64,000 nt of DNA, taken from the NCBI RefSeq assembly GCF_022024235.1, contig NZ_CP091800.1, positions 154,501 through 218,500 of the forward strand, in the 5' to 3' direction. Source of the DNA: Segatella baroniae B14 (GTDB lineage Bacteria > Bacteroidota > Bacteroidia > Bacteroidales > Bacteroidaceae). The notes beneath the pieces were generated by a model that had not been told where the DNA came from, did not search any database, and saw only the letters and a list, made by a program, of their open reading frames with translations. Positions 45,099 through 55,198 of this stretch are shown one piece after another. The stretch's first letter is position 1, and the number at the start of each line of letters is the position of its first letter. Made by a program: the position numbers and the translations under genes.

Positions 45099-45206
45099 AG
45101 ATGTTGGAATATTTTGCAAAATTCCAATGCATCATCACAGATCGGTATCATAGCACTATTTTCTCTCAAATTGTAAATACCCCAGTAGCTAACTCCCGAT
45201 CAGATT
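45099..45206 (+). pseudogene. Fragment of a polysaccharide pyruvyl transferase
   Basis: Reads MLEYFAKFQCIITDRYHSTI then FSQIVNTPVANSRSD and stop. The pattern I-TDR-H-TIF-N-TP-V is the conserved C-terminal motif of the polysaccharide pyruvyl transferase (CsaB/WcaK) family. Only about 35 of some 350 residues remain. It implies that the locus once encoded pyruvylation or that foreign DNA decayed here. Confidence 0.65.
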
Positions 45207-45479
45207 AAAGTGCGACGGGAGCGACGGTCCAAAACAACAGACAACAAAGAAACCTATGACAAGCGGCACTTGCTGCCCTGTTATATCAAAATATAGGTTA
45301 AACTTGGAAAATCATTTTTTTTGCGTAATCCACATAACCGGCAGAAAAACAGCCGGGAGATGTGGTGTGGCGGAAAATAAGACGTTTACGATTTGGAGAA
45401 CTATAAGAATGGCTGTTTGATGGAATACTTTCTACACGAATTATTTAATTCATAGATAGGGGAGTAATAGAAAATCTTA

Positions 45480-46340
45480 ATGAAGTCTTATCCAACCAGA
45501 TTTATGTTATATATGATTGAAATTATATTAAAAAAGATTTTTACTAGAATAGAGAATAGGATTGATAGATCACATCTTAATGTGGCCAAGACTATTTATG
45601 TTAATTTTCGAACTTTGCCCTTTCGAACAGCAATTAAATTTCCAATTTTCATATATGGTAGACTCCAATTTATAGGGGGGAATATAATCATTAATGGAAG
45701 ACTAGAGAGGGGTATGATAAAAATAGGAAGACAAAAAGATTTTTATACAACACCGGGGCGTTATTCTACGCTAATACTGAGGACTGGTTGCTCTATTGAG
45801 TTTAATGGCTTATGTAGTATTGCAAGAAATTGTGTATTAAGAATAACAGAACAAGGAAAACTAAAATTCGGATCTTTAGTCTGGATTGGAGAATCGGTAA
45901 ATATCGATTGTACAAATCAAATATCTATAGAAGAAGGTAGTTCAATTACTTACAACACTATTATCAGTGATTCTAATCATCATTACGTAATAGATATGAC
46001 TAATCAAACTGTCAAGCCTATGTCCAAGAAAATCTCTATTGGAAAATATAATTGGATTGGCAATAACTCTTATATTAATAAGGGAACAGTAACACCTGAC
46101 AATTCTTTAGTTGCTCATGGCTCTTATCTTGATAAGGATTATTTGAATTTAAATGGAAAAAATGAATCTGTGGTTCTTGCAGGTACACCTGCTAAAATCA
46201 TAGGACATAATCGGAAAAGAATATTTTCAGGGAAAATACAGGCTGGAATAGATAAATATTTTAAAACTAATCCTCATTCTACATGCTATTTGTTACCAGA
46301 AGGTATAAAGGACGAATCAGAAATAATTTATTTCAAGTAA
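45480..46340 (+). CDS. Hexapeptide-repeat acyltransferase (WbbJ-like)
   Basis: A 286-residue protein. From about residue 50 to 235 it has left-handed beta-helix turns (GGNIIINGRLERGMIKIG, CSIARNCVLRITEQGKL, VWIGESVNIDCTNQISI, ISIGKYNWIGNNSYINKG). The end AGTPAKIIGHNRKR (about 240-253) is the usual closing turn of sugar O-acetyltransferases. The likely catalytic His lies in DSNHHYVIDM. GGGAG lies about 17 nt before the start at 45480; a later in-frame ATG (45504) is possible. It opens the assembly cluster and carries a run of six G (45675-45680). Confidence 0.8.
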   Translation: MKSYPTRFMLYMIEIILKKIFTRIENRIDRSHLNVAKTIYVNFRTLPFRTAIKFPIFIYGRLQFIGGNIIINGRLERGMIKIGRQKDFYTTPGRYSTLILRTGCSIEFNGLCSIARNCVLRITEQGKLKFGSLVWIGESVNIDCTNQISIEEGSSITYNTIISDSNHHYVIDMTNQTVKPMSKKISIGKYNWIGNNSYINKGTVTPDNSLVAHGSYLDKDYLNLNGKNESVVLAGTPAKIIGHNRKRIFSGKIQAGIDKYFKTNPHSTCYLLPEGIKDESEIIYFK

Positions 46341-46445
46341 AAGTCTCATATTCCTGAAAATCAAATATTAAAGACATAGAGACTTTAACAAAGGACTTAA
46401 GAAATTAGAGTATTATAAATTGGTGAAAAGGATAACCTTGTAAAA

Positions 46446-47978
46446 ATGGAAACAAAAAAGGAGTCTCCAAAAAAACGGTTGGCAAAGAATACAATCTTGT
46501 TATATGCCCGAACGATTATTACGATGATTTTGGGGTTATATACCTCACGCGTCGTTCTCCAAGTTTTAGGAGTAGATGATTTCGGTACATACAATGTAGT
46601 TGGAGGATTTGTAGCCATGTTTACGATGATAAGCGGTTCACTTACTTTCTCCACACAGAGATTTTTAAATTTTGAACTTGGGAAGAATGATGGTAATCCG
46701 AGAGTTGTCTTCTCTGCTGCGATGAATATCCACGTTATGCTTATTATAATTTTACTAATAGTGAGTGAAACGGTTGGTTTGTGGTTTATCAACAAGCATA
46801 TGAATTTTATAGATAGTAAAATGTTGGCTGTGAATATTGTTTTTCAGTTATCTGTATTTACTTTCGCACTAAATATATGGAGTATTCCTTACTCTGCAAC
46901 TATAATAGCGCATGAGAGAATGGATATTTTCGCTTATACATCAATTTTTGAGGCTGCCGCCAAACTAATTTTAATCTATATATTAAAATTTATGGATGTA
47001 GATAGGTTAATAGGTTGGGCAGTTGCGCTCGTTCTCGTAGCTCTAATACTTAGAATTTTCTATTCTATATTTTGTTCATTCAAATATCAAGAATGTCATT
47101 ATAAGTATGTTAAAGATAAAACACTCTACAAGCAGATGCTATCATTTGCAGGCTGGAATTTCTTTGCTACTATTGCTGATACATTAAATGGTCAAGGCGT
47201 TAATGTTATCAGTAATATGTTCTTTGGTGTAAGGGTCAATGCTGCAAGAGGTGTCACTAACCAAGTTGAAAATGCTACAAGGACATTTGTCAACAATTTT
47301 ACAACAGCATTAAATCCGCAAATAATTAAGGCGTATGCGTCAAACGATAGAAATTATCTCAACTCTCTTATTATTTATGGATCAAAAATAGCCTTCTTCC
47401 TCTTATTAATTGTTGCAGTGCCTCTTTATGTAGAAATAGATAAAATTTTAAAATTATGGTTAGTGAACCCACCGGAGAATACTGCTACTTTTATAAGAAT
47501 TGATATATTTTATTTGTTATTACTAAGTTTAATGAATGCACCTATAACGGCCATGTTTGCTACTGGAAAACTAAGAAAATCGCAAGCAGTTACTGGGTGT
47601 TTGTTGTGGATGAACTTTATCATTACATATATTGCATTCTATTGGGGCTTCCCAGCTTATTCTGCATATGTCATTATTACTCTATCAACTTTAATTATAC
47701 TGATTTATAGAGTTTATATACTAAAAGAATTACTAAATTTCAAGATTAAAAGCTATTTCGTAGGTGTTCTTATACCATCATTAATAGTCTTTGGTTTATC
47801 TTTATCTCTTCCGTTGTCAATTACATATTTTTATAGGGATGAAACCTTAACACGGCTTATATTAAATGTAATAATTTCATTTATATGGTGTACATTTTTA
47901 ATATTATTCATAGGTCTTCGCAAAGATGAAAGAAGAAAAGTCTATGATTTAATTCATGCAATGATTTCTAAAATTTGA
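46446..47978 (+). CDS. wzx: Wzx-type polysaccharide flippase
   Basis: A 510-residue membrane protein with about 14 helices, of the MATE-like polysaccharide transporter superfamily. The N-terminus KNTILLYARTIITMILGLYT, then SRVVLQVLGVDDFGTYNVVGG (about 34-54), is the Wzx signature, and FSTQRFLNFELG follows. It moves lipid-linked repeat units across the inner membrane. Wzy (53864) and Wzc complete the Wzy-dependent pathway in this window. Confidence 0.92.
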   Translation: METKKESPKKRLAKNTILLYARTIITMILGLYTSRVVLQVLGVDDFGTYNVVGGFVAMFTMISGSLTFSTQRFLNFELGKNDGNPRVVFSAAMNIHVMLIIILLIVSETVGLWFINKHMNFIDSKMLAVNIVFQLSVFTFALNIWSIPYSATIIAHERMDIFAYTSIFEAAAKLILIYILKFMDVDRLIGWAVALVLVALILRIFYSIFCSFKYQECHYKYVKDKTLYKQMLSFAGWNFFATIADTLNGQGVNVISNMFFGVRVNAARGVTNQVENATRTFVNNFTTALNPQIIKAYASNDRNYLNSLIIYGSKIAFFLLLIVAVPLYVEIDKILKLWLVNPPENTATFIRIDIFYLLLLSLMNAPITAMFATGKLRKSQAVTGCLLWMNFIITYIAFYWGFPAYSAYVIITLSTLIILIYRVYILKELLNFKIKSYFVGVLIPSLIVFGLSLSLPLSITYFYRDETLTRLILNVIISFIWCTFLILFIGLRKDERRKVYDLIHAMISKI

Positions 47979-48012
47979 GAATAATATTGTACTATCAGTT
48001 GGTTAGTTTCTT

Positions 48013-48981
48013 ATGGATATGAAGAAAAGATTATATTGGATTGATAATTTAAAATTTTTAGCAATTTTCTTAGTCGTTGTTGGTCATCTGCCAATGCATC
48101 AAGAAGAAAGAAACTTTATTTACCAGTTTCATATGCCATTATTCTTTATTATTAGTGGATACCTATATAAATTAAGGCCCTTGAAGGAAGAAGCTGAACT
48201 AGTTTACAAGAGACTGTTAATTCCATATATAGGCTTTTCACTTATAGGTGTATTTTGGTGCGCAATTACCAAACATTATAATGTCATTAAATTAATTTTA
48301 GGACTATTAGTTGGTGAAAATTACGACACATCATATTGGTATATCCCTTGTCAGCCTCTGTGGTTCTTGATAGCTTTGATTTGGATAAGATTGGCATCAA
48401 GTTTGAATTCTATGATTGTTTGGCTATTTGATTTTATCTTGATAATATGCTATTCTATGTTATTATCTCATGGTGGGAATAACATGTTGTTTTCCATTGA
48501 CTCTGCAATTTTGGCAATGCCCTTCTTTGGATTTGGTTATTTCATACAGAAGCAAAACTATTTATTAAAGCTCGCAATTCTGCCAACAAGTATAGTCTTT
48601 CTATCGGCCTGTGCTATAACAATTTTGTTAACGAAGACTGGTAATCATATCGACATATCTAACGGCAATTATGGTAATAATATATTTGTCTTTTATATAT
48701 ATAATTTTATGTTTGGTTACAGTATTATGGCAATATTTAGCTTGTTCTTTAACAAGAGCATTCCTGTTCTTAGAAAATACAATTCGGGGATGATAGCAAT
48801 AGTAGGATTACATCAAATATTGGAGTTTTTTATTCTTTATCACCAGCCTTTTATTAAATACAACGGGGGGGCTATATCAAACCTTGAAGCTTTTACCATT
48901 TCATTAGTTACATTGGCTATTCTCTATCCGATAATAATAATAATAAAGCGCTATTCGCCTATACTATTAGGTAACCGTTAA
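48013..48981 (+). CDS. Membrane O-acyltransferase with in-frame G7 tract
   Basis: A 322-residue acyltransferase-3 protein. LYWIDNLKFLAIFLVVVGHL (about 7-26, catalytic His) and FHMPLFFIISGYLY (about 38-51) are the signatures; about ten helices follow. Near the C-terminus the codons for KYNGGAISN contain seven consecutive G (48865-48871). The frame is open through it, so this gene is in the ON state. Gain or loss of one G would replace the last 30-40 residues. It should decorate the polysaccharide. Confidence 0.9.
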   Translation: MDMKKRLYWIDNLKFLAIFLVVVGHLPMHQEERNFIYQFHMPLFFIISGYLYKLRPLKEEAELVYKRLLIPYIGFSLIGVFWCAITKHYNVIKLILGLLVGENYDTSYWYIPCQPLWFLIALIWIRLASSLNSMIVWLFDFILIICYSMLLSHGGNNMLFSIDSAILAMPFFGFGYFIQKQNYLLKLAILPTSIVFLSACAITILLTKTGNHIDISNGNYGNNIFVFYIYNFMFGYSIMAIFSLFFNKSIPVLRKYNSGMIAIVGLHQILEFFILYHQPFIKYNGGAISNLEAFTISLVTLAILYPIIIIIKRYSPILLGNR

Positions 48982-49014
48982 ATAGCGTATTTATATAAAA
49001 TCTAAACGTATTCT

Positions 49015-50060
49015 ATGAATTTAGAATCTGATAATAATTCTTCTAAGCGTAACACCACCATTGAGGCACTTCGTGTTATTATGATGTTTTTCATCATAAT
49101 GCTTCATATGACAGGCCAATACTATAATATAGATACTTGTAGGCTAACAGGACATAACATAGAGTATTCTGGAGTACTTTCTTTAAGAATGTTGCTTATG
49201 CTTGGAGTAAATACGTTTGCTTTTATCTCTGGCTTTTTCGGCATTAGCCCCGTCTCTGTTCGGGGGGGCATTATAAAGCTGTGAAATATGAGCTTCTTGC
49301 ATGGTCATGGGGAATCATATTTATCGTTATAGACATTGCTTTTAGTGGCATACATCTACGGCACATCTTTGATTTATTATTACCCACTGCCTCAGGAACC
49401 TGCTGGTATTTTAGTGCGTATATGTACATGTTAATGCTTTCACCCATATTGAATATAGGAATTGAGAATATCGATAAAAGACAATATCAAGTCTTATTGA
49501 TATTTGTATTATTAATAGAATTTGCTGGTGGAACGTTGTATCATTATAATGGGACCTCGCTGACGCAATTACTTTTCATTTATATGATAGGTCAATATCT
49601 TCATAAGTATCCTATACAAAAGATAGAGAAAGCTCCATTACAAATTTTACTGATTGCATCAGGAATTAATGTTTCGATGGTATTTGTATGTAGTTATTTT
49701 CAAATAGGTGGAGATCACATAACAAGAATGCTGGAAAGCAATAAGAATCCGCTTGTGCTATTATCATCGATTTCACTCTTTATGGCAGCAAAGAATAAAA
49801 TACAATCGAAACTATTAGGAACGTTAGGAAGACTTGCTCCGTATATGTTTTCGGTATATATAAGTCATGTTATTTTATTGTATCTTAATATAATAAACTT
49901 CAGGAGCCTGGTATTGATTTCGCCTATAGTGAGCGTATTTGCAATTTCAATATCGATCTTGTTGTTAGCTATTTTAGCTGATAAGCTAAGAGTTTTGCTT
50001 TTTGGAAAAGTGTTAGACAAATTAGAATCACAAATAGAAAAAATCATCAAGAGAATATGA
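49015..50060 (+). pseudogene. Membrane O-acyltransferase, frameshifted at a G7 tract (OFF state)
   Basis: The first frame (49015-49284, 89 codons) starts with the family signature NTTIEALRVIMMFFIIMLHM and FAFISGFFGIS, then stops soon after seven G (49262-49268). The second frame (to 50060) continues with helices YELLAWSWGIIFIVIDIAFS and a family-like end. Adding one G gives VRGGHYKAVKYELLAWSW without a break, restoring a protein of about 348 residues. The two halves are otherwise intact. I read this as a phase-variable gene in the OFF state rather than a decayed one. Confidence 0.85.
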
Positions 50061-51214
50061 ACATTCTATACATCATGCGGTATTGGCCAGTGTATGGTGG
50101 CGGCGAAACTATCACGGTTACGCTGTCGAATGAGTTTGTAAAACGCGGTCATAACGTATTTATAGCATATACTTACTATAATACAATAGACCCTATGCCT
50201 TACTCTTTAGCTGATAAGATAAAGAGCAAGAAGCTGTATACCATTGAAGGGTACAAAAAAAATGACATTGACCAATTGCGAAAGTATATTATTGATAATG
50301 ATATAGACATCATGATCAATCAATGGGGTAATACTACTCTTTGTGACCTTGCACGTAAGGGAACGAAGTGTAAACTCATTACTTGTTGGCATCTTAGTGT
50401 TCTACTTCCTTTAGGTGATGAGATGAACTGGAAAAGAAGACTAACACAGCCAATTCTTGGAAAGAAATTCTTTGAGCGCAGATGGCATAACAACCAAATG
50501 GCAAATCATTTGAACAACTATAGACGTAGCGACAAATATGTTTTCCTTGCAAAATCCTTTATGGATGAGTATCAAGCTATCTCTGGAATTGAAGACAAGG
50601 CCAACAAGTTTTATGCCATCAATAATCCTCTCACATATCATTATGAATATGACATGGAGAACTTTGAACAGAAGAAAAAAGAAGTATTATATGTAGGTAG
50701 AATTTTCGAATATCAAAAAAGAGTTTCATATGTTCTCAAGATTTGGAAAATTATAGAGAGCAATTGTGAATTCAGTGATTGGAATCTGAAAATTGTTGGT
50801 GATGGGCCTGATATGGAAGTTTCTAAAAGATTGGCATGTCAATTAGGTCTTAGACAGGTAACTTTTGAGGGATTTAAAGATCCGAAGCCATATTATCTTG
50901 ACGCTTCAATCTTCTTTATGACTTCTGCCATGGAGGGATTTGGCATGACGTTGGTAGAGGCTCAACAATATGGGGTTGTTCCTGTAGTTATGGACACATA
51001 TAGTAGTTTGCATGAAATCATTGAATCTGGGAAGAACGGTATTATCATACCTGACAATGACCTCGATGGATATGCAAAAGCGGTTGAGAAACTTATGTTG
51101 GAACCAGAATATCGTAAGCAGCTTGCAGAGAATGCTCTTAAGACATGCAAGAAATTTACCGTGGAACATATTGCGGAAGAGTGGGAAAATCTTTTCAATC
51201 AGATGAAGAAGTAA
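50057..51214 (+). CDS. Glycosyltransferase family 4
   Basis: A 385-residue GT-B enzyme. The N-terminal domain has YGGGETITVTLSNEFVKRGH (about 13-32), as in GT4 enzymes. The C-terminal donor domain begins EVLYVGRIFEYQKRVSYVLK (about 211-230) and has VTFEGFKDP and MEGFGMTLVEAQQYGVVPV (about 294-312), the E-x7-E motif. It overlaps the preceding gene by 4 bp. A sugar donor cannot be assigned. Confidence 0.92.
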   Translation: MNILYIMRYWPVYGGGETITVTLSNEFVKRGHNVFIAYTYYNTIDPMPYSLADKIKSKKLYTIEGYKKNDIDQLRKYIIDNDIDIMINQWGNTTLCDLARKGTKCKLITCWHLSVLLPLGDEMNWKRRLTQPILGKKFFERRWHNNQMANHLNNYRRSDKYVFLAKSFMDEYQAISGIEDKANKFYAINNPLTYHYEYDMENFEQKKKEVLYVGRIFEYQKRVSYVLKIWKIIESNCEFSDWNLKIVGDGPDMEVSKRLACQLGLRQVTFEGFKDPKPYYLDASIFFMTSAMEGFGMTLVEAQQYGVVPVVMDTYSSLHEIIESGKNGIIIPDNDLDGYAKAVEKLMLEPEYRKQLAENALKTCKKFTVEHIAEEWENLFNQMKK

Positions 51215-51216
51215 TT

Positions 51217-52380
51217 ATGAGTAAATCGAAAAACGCCTACGTTATAGACCCATATTCAAAAGGAAGCTATCATGAGGTGATCAATCAGTCTTATCTTATG
51301 ATGATAGCCTCATTGTATGAAAAGGTCATATATATTGCAGATAAGTCGTCATGCGATAACCTTAAGAAACTCTTGACTGAATGTCATTTCGATTATAGCA
51401 ATGTTGTATTTGTAGAAAAGCATTTCACAAGGATTCACACAGGTTGGGATGGCCTTGACTACTTGTTATTTATGATAGTGACGGGTTGGCTAGATTATCT
51501 GTATTATATGCGAGTCAAGGATAATAGTGATGTTTTCTACAATAATAATATCTATGAAGGGATTAGCCTTATAAAATTATTTTCCTTCGGCAAAAGCAAC
51601 AGGATATTCGATATGTGTCATAGTGATATGGAACATATCATGAAGGAAAAGGATGATACATTAGCAATGAAATGTTTTGGATGGTATCTGCGTCATGTTT
51701 TTAAGCATACAAAAATCAGCCGTAAAATTCATTTTATATTGCTTTCTTCAGATATGGTCAAAATCTTTTCGAAACACATTCTCTCTGTAAATCAAGAATT
51801 GATTTTCTCAATAGACCATGCATACATACGACCGAGTAACGTTATAGTAAAAGAGAAATCTAACGATGGCAAGATTAGAATAGGTATTCCCGGTGCCATT
51901 ACCCCAACAAGAGGGTTGGGTACATTAAAGTATATCTTAGAGCATCTTACTAATGAAAATGTGATTATATATTCCTTAAGCTTCGTAAACGGAAACATCA
52001 AGTCAAAACATTTCGTCGAATTAAATAAGACAGGAGGTCTGTTACCTTTTGAGGAATATAATGCCAATGTTCAAAAAATGGACTTGCTCTTACTTCTTTA
52101 CGATAAAGACTCCTACGAGCTGACAGCAAGTGGTGCGGTACTTGAAGCAATTTGGGACAGTAAGCCTATTATAGCTTTAGAGAATTATTACTTTAGATAC
52201 CTATTTAATAAATTCGGTGATTTAGGAATACTCTGTGATTCTCTTGAGGATCTTACGAAGTATATCAATAGCATCCAAGCATCAAATGTAATCGACACAT
52301 ATAATCAGACATTACAAAAAGCTAAAGATCAGCTTATGCCAAGAAACGTTGTAAAACAATTTGAGCAAATAGTAAGATAA
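51217..52380 (+). CDS. Probable GT-B glycosyltransferase of unknown family
   Basis: A 387-residue protein starting MSKSKNAYVIDPYSKGSYHE, 2 bp after the previous stop. The second half looks like a GT-B donor domain: IRIGIPGAITPTRGLGTLKY (about 248-267), LLPFEEYNANVQKMDLLLLL (about 299-318) and SGAVLEAIWDSKPIIALENY (about 328-347). The first half has no clear signature. It is read as a glycosyltransferase from fold pattern and position. A longer upstream frame overlaps the GT4 gene and is rejected. Confidence 0.65.
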   Translation: MSKSKNAYVIDPYSKGSYHEVINQSYLMMIASLYEKVIYIADKSSCDNLKKLLTECHFDYSNVVFVEKHFTRIHTGWDGLDYLLFMIVTGWLDYLYYMRVKDNSDVFYNNNIYEGISLIKLFSFGKSNRIFDMCHSDMEHIMKEKDDTLAMKCFGWYLRHVFKHTKISRKIHFILLSSDMVKIFSKHILSVNQELIFSIDHAYIRPSNVIVKEKSNDGKIRIGIPGAITPTRGLGTLKYILEHLTNENVIIYSLSFVNGNIKSKHFVELNKTGGLLPFEEYNANVQKMDLLLLLYDKDSYELTASGAVLEAIWDSKPIIALENYYFRYLFNKFGDLGILCDSLEDLTKYINSIQASNVIDTYNQTLQKAKDQLMPRNVVKQFEQIVR

Positions 52381-52385
52381 GTTTA

Positions 52386-53867
52386 ATGGCTGACAAGGAT
52401 AAAATAGACAGCGTACTAAAAAGGATCCAGAAGATAGTCAATGCCGCAGGTAGTCCGCCTGTTATTGTTTTGGGAAGCGGAGCGTCCATCTCCTATGGCA
52501 TAGCGTCAATGTGGGATATTCAAGAGTGACTTAAAACTTCTGGTGCAGCCGCAGCAGACCATCCTTTGTCACTTGGAAAATATACAATGGACGAGAGTTC
52601 TGAGGCTTTTCTTGATGGGGACAAGCTTTTTCAACGACATGCAGCCATTGTTGGATCTATGGGAAGCGGAAAGTCTTATTGTGTGGCAAGAATAGTTGAA
52701 CAAATGGCAGACCTTCCAAATGCTAATGCAATACTCTTCGATTTACATGGTGAATATTACACAGACACTTTTAATAAGGAAGGCATAGAACATTACCGAA
52801 TTGCGACACCATCTGACCTCACAACGGGAGCTAAATTACCGAAAGGCATTCTTATGTTACCTTATTGGCTTTTGACATATGAGGAGATGCAGGCCTTATT
52901 GCTTGACAGGAGTGATCAGAATGCACCAAATCAAGCAATGTTATTATCACGTGAAGTCCTTGTAGAGAAGAACAATGCAGTAAAAGAAACTGAATACGAA
53001 AATATAATAACTTTAGATAGTCCTTTGCCATATGATCTTAATAAGGTTTTGATAGAACTTCAGCGTATTGATTCACAGAGAGTCGCTGCCGCAAGATGTG
53101 GTGATAAGGCCGGACCATATAATGGGAAACTGACACGATTCAATCAGCGCTTACAAAATAAACTTGACGACAAGCGTATGGGATTTATGTTCAGTCTGAC
53201 ACGCGAGGAACTTAGCAATCAATGGTTGAACGAATTTGCCAAATGTCTAATGGGAGCAGATTCTACAACCAAGAACAGAATTAAAGTTATTGACTTTTCC
53301 GAAGTCCCATCAGATGTCCTTCCATTGGTAATAGGGCTAATAGCAAGACTTGTCTTCACTATTCAGCAATGGTGCGATGAAAAAGAACGTCATCCTATAG
53401 CTTTACTTTGTGATGAAGCTCACCTCTATGTCCAGCAAAATGATGCAGGAGATTCTGTCGCAGAGATAGGACTAAAGAGTTTTGAACGTATAGCCAAGGA
53501 GGGACGCAAATATGGTGTAGGGCTTGTTATCATAAGTCAGCGTCCTTCAGAGGTCAATCGTACAGAGCTTAGTCAGTGCAACAATTTTGTGAGTTTAAGG
53601 TTGACTAATGTTGAAGATTAGAACGTGATAAGACGTATGCTGCCGGATAATCTTAGTAATATTGCTGATAATCTGTCCCTATTGGACGTAGGAGAGGCAA
53701 TTGTTGTTGGCGATGCGATTCTCCTTCCTTCCAGAATAAAGATAGATGAGCCCAGTATATACCCATCGAGTACAACATTACCTTTCTGGGAAATTTGGAG
53801 CAATAAGAGCACCAAACAAAATTTAAATATTGCCATTGATAACATGATTAAACAGTGCAAAATATGA
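52386..53867 (+). pseudogene. Broken SIR2-HerA defence pair fused into one degraded frame
   Basis: One reading frame runs 52386-53867 with two stops. The first 47 codons read MADKDKIDSVLKRIQKIVNA and VIVLGSGASISYGIASMWDI, the NAD-binding start of SIR2-like defence proteins, then TGA (52527). From 52530 it continues as a HerA/FtsK-like ATPase: LDGDKLFQRHAAIVGSMGSG with Walker A GSMGSGKSY, Walker B ALLCDEAHLY, and GLVIISQRPSEVN. After NVED a TAG (53619) interrupts it, then IRRMLPDNL resumes. Most of SIR2 and the N-terminus of HerA are deleted. SIR2-HerA is a known NAD-depleting anti-phage system. Confidence 0.82.
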
Positions 53868-55198
53868 TATTTCAGTTAATAGCATTCATAATAATTCTAT
53901 ATAGTTTTAAGAATTTTAAAAAGGCTTTTTTGTTGTTCTTGCTGTATGATTTGTTTCTGAATACCAACATTAACTTCCTGTCCATACCAGGTGTTCCTAT
54001 CCTTACTGTCGAGGATGTCCTTATCATGGTATTTGCAGCAGAGTTCTTTATAAAGTATGGTACGAACAAGGGGGGACCTTACGCCCTGACAGGAAATAAT
54101 TTTCCATTTAAGACACCATTCATAATATTGACTATTTCGTGGACGATTTCTACAGTCTTTGCATTAGTTGGATTTGCTGGAGCTGTATCTGCATATGTAA
54201 AGCAAATCTTAGAATATGTCATAATGACGTACCTAATGTGGAGAATCATCAATGATAAAAAAGATTTGATCTTCCTGTTGCGCGGGTTTACAATCCTGTT
54301 TTTATTTTGTGGAGTGTATGAGTTATATGAAATTGCCACTCAATCCAACCCCCTAGCAGACTACGAGACAAGTTTAGTCCAAGATGAGACGAGAGCGATT
54401 GACTTTGGTAACTATGAAGAAGATGAGGGAAGAGGATTCAGAGCAAAATCTGTCTTTGATCACCCTATCGGATCCGGCATCAATTTTGGACTTTATATTA
54501 TAATCTCCTTGTTCTTTTTGATGAAAGCTAAGATAAATATTAAGATAAACAAGTTGCTTGTAATGGCAACATGTCTTTTGTCACTGGCGTGCATCATCAT
54601 GACAAAGTCCCGTGGACCGTATCTCTTCCTCATGATAGGAGTCTTTTCTTTTATCAATTTGAAAAGTGGTAAGTTCTATCGGTATGTTTTTTTAATGGTA
54701 TTGGCATTGATTGCCATATTACCCTATTTTAGCGACCAGTTGGACATCTTTAAGAGTTTGTTTTCTGCCGACGCGCAAGAGAAAGTGGGTGGTAGCGACG
54801 CTAACATGCGCTTTGAACAGTTGGTGGTGGCCATGAGCATTATGTCCATGTCGCCATTTTATGGATTAGGTTTTAAGTTCCTTAATGAGATGTCAACGGC
54901 TATTACGATGGGATTACTTGGCGGTGAAAGCATATGGTTCCAGGTGCTGCCACAATTCGGTATTCTAGGTATATTGGCATACCTTTTTATGATCTATTGG
55001 ACTGTTGTCAAACTGCCGAAAAGATACAAGAGTGCTTCTATCTTTTTCATAGGTATGGCATATTGGCTTGTAGCTTCCATGACCAGTGTTCCTGGAATGC
55101 AAATCTATCTATATTATCTCGCACTCATCCTTGTTATGAAGTATCAGATGGGATGTTTTAATGAATCAGGTCGCGCTAAGTCTGTAGAAATAAAGTAA
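53864..55198 (+). CDS. wzy: Wzy-type O-antigen/polysaccharide polymerase
   Basis: A 444-residue membrane protein with about 10-12 helices and a large loop (about 165-210, Glu/Asp-rich, ending GFRAKSVFDHPIGSG). The TKSRGPYLFLMIGVFSF segment (about 247-263) is typical of Wzy/O-antigen ligase proteins, as is GLGFKFLNEM. ATG 53864 overlaps the end of the HerA remnant (ATGA); the longer frame uses GTG 53855. A run of six G lies at 54070-54075. It would polymerise the repeat units moved by Wzx. Confidence 0.85.
   Translation: MIFQLIAFIIILYSFKNFKKAFLLFLLYDLFLNTNINFLSIPGVPILTVEDVLIMVFAAEFFIKYGTNKGGPYALTGNNFPFKTPFIILTISWTISTVFALVGFAGAVSAYVKQILEYVIMTYLMWRIINDKKDLIFLLRGFTILFLFCGVYELYEIATQSNPLADYETSLVQDETRAIDFGNYEEDEGRGFRAKSVFDHPIGSGINFGLYIIISLFFLMKAKINIKINKLLVMATCLLSLACIIMTKSRGPYLFLMIGVFSFINLKSGKFYRYVFLMVLALIAILPYFSDQLDIFKSLFSADAQEKVGGSDANMRFEQLVVAMSIMSMSPFYGLGFKFLNEMSTAITMGLLGGESIWFQVLPQFGILGILAYLFMIYWTVVKLPKRYKSASIFFIGMAYWLVASMTSVPGMQIYLYYLALILVMKYQMGCFNESGRAKSVEIK

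Larger units (their letters stand above)
43868..45479. other. 1.6-kb gap of gene remnants before the polysaccharide cluster
   Basis: No intact gene. From left to right: a minus -7 box for the giant gene (TATCTTTG, 43909-43902), a + strand -7 box TAACTTTG at about 44206-44213, unassigned DNA to 44630, a structured hairpin (44633-44698), a broken dinD (44774-45050), a fragment of a polysaccharide pyruvyl transferase (45099-45206), and about 270 bp that I could not assign. Confidence 0.6.

Noticed and set aside
51145..51216. Upstream start for the glycosyltransferase at 51217
   Set aside because: The extra 24 codons lie in another frame inside the preceding GT4 gene; ATG 51217 sits 2 bp after that gene's stop.
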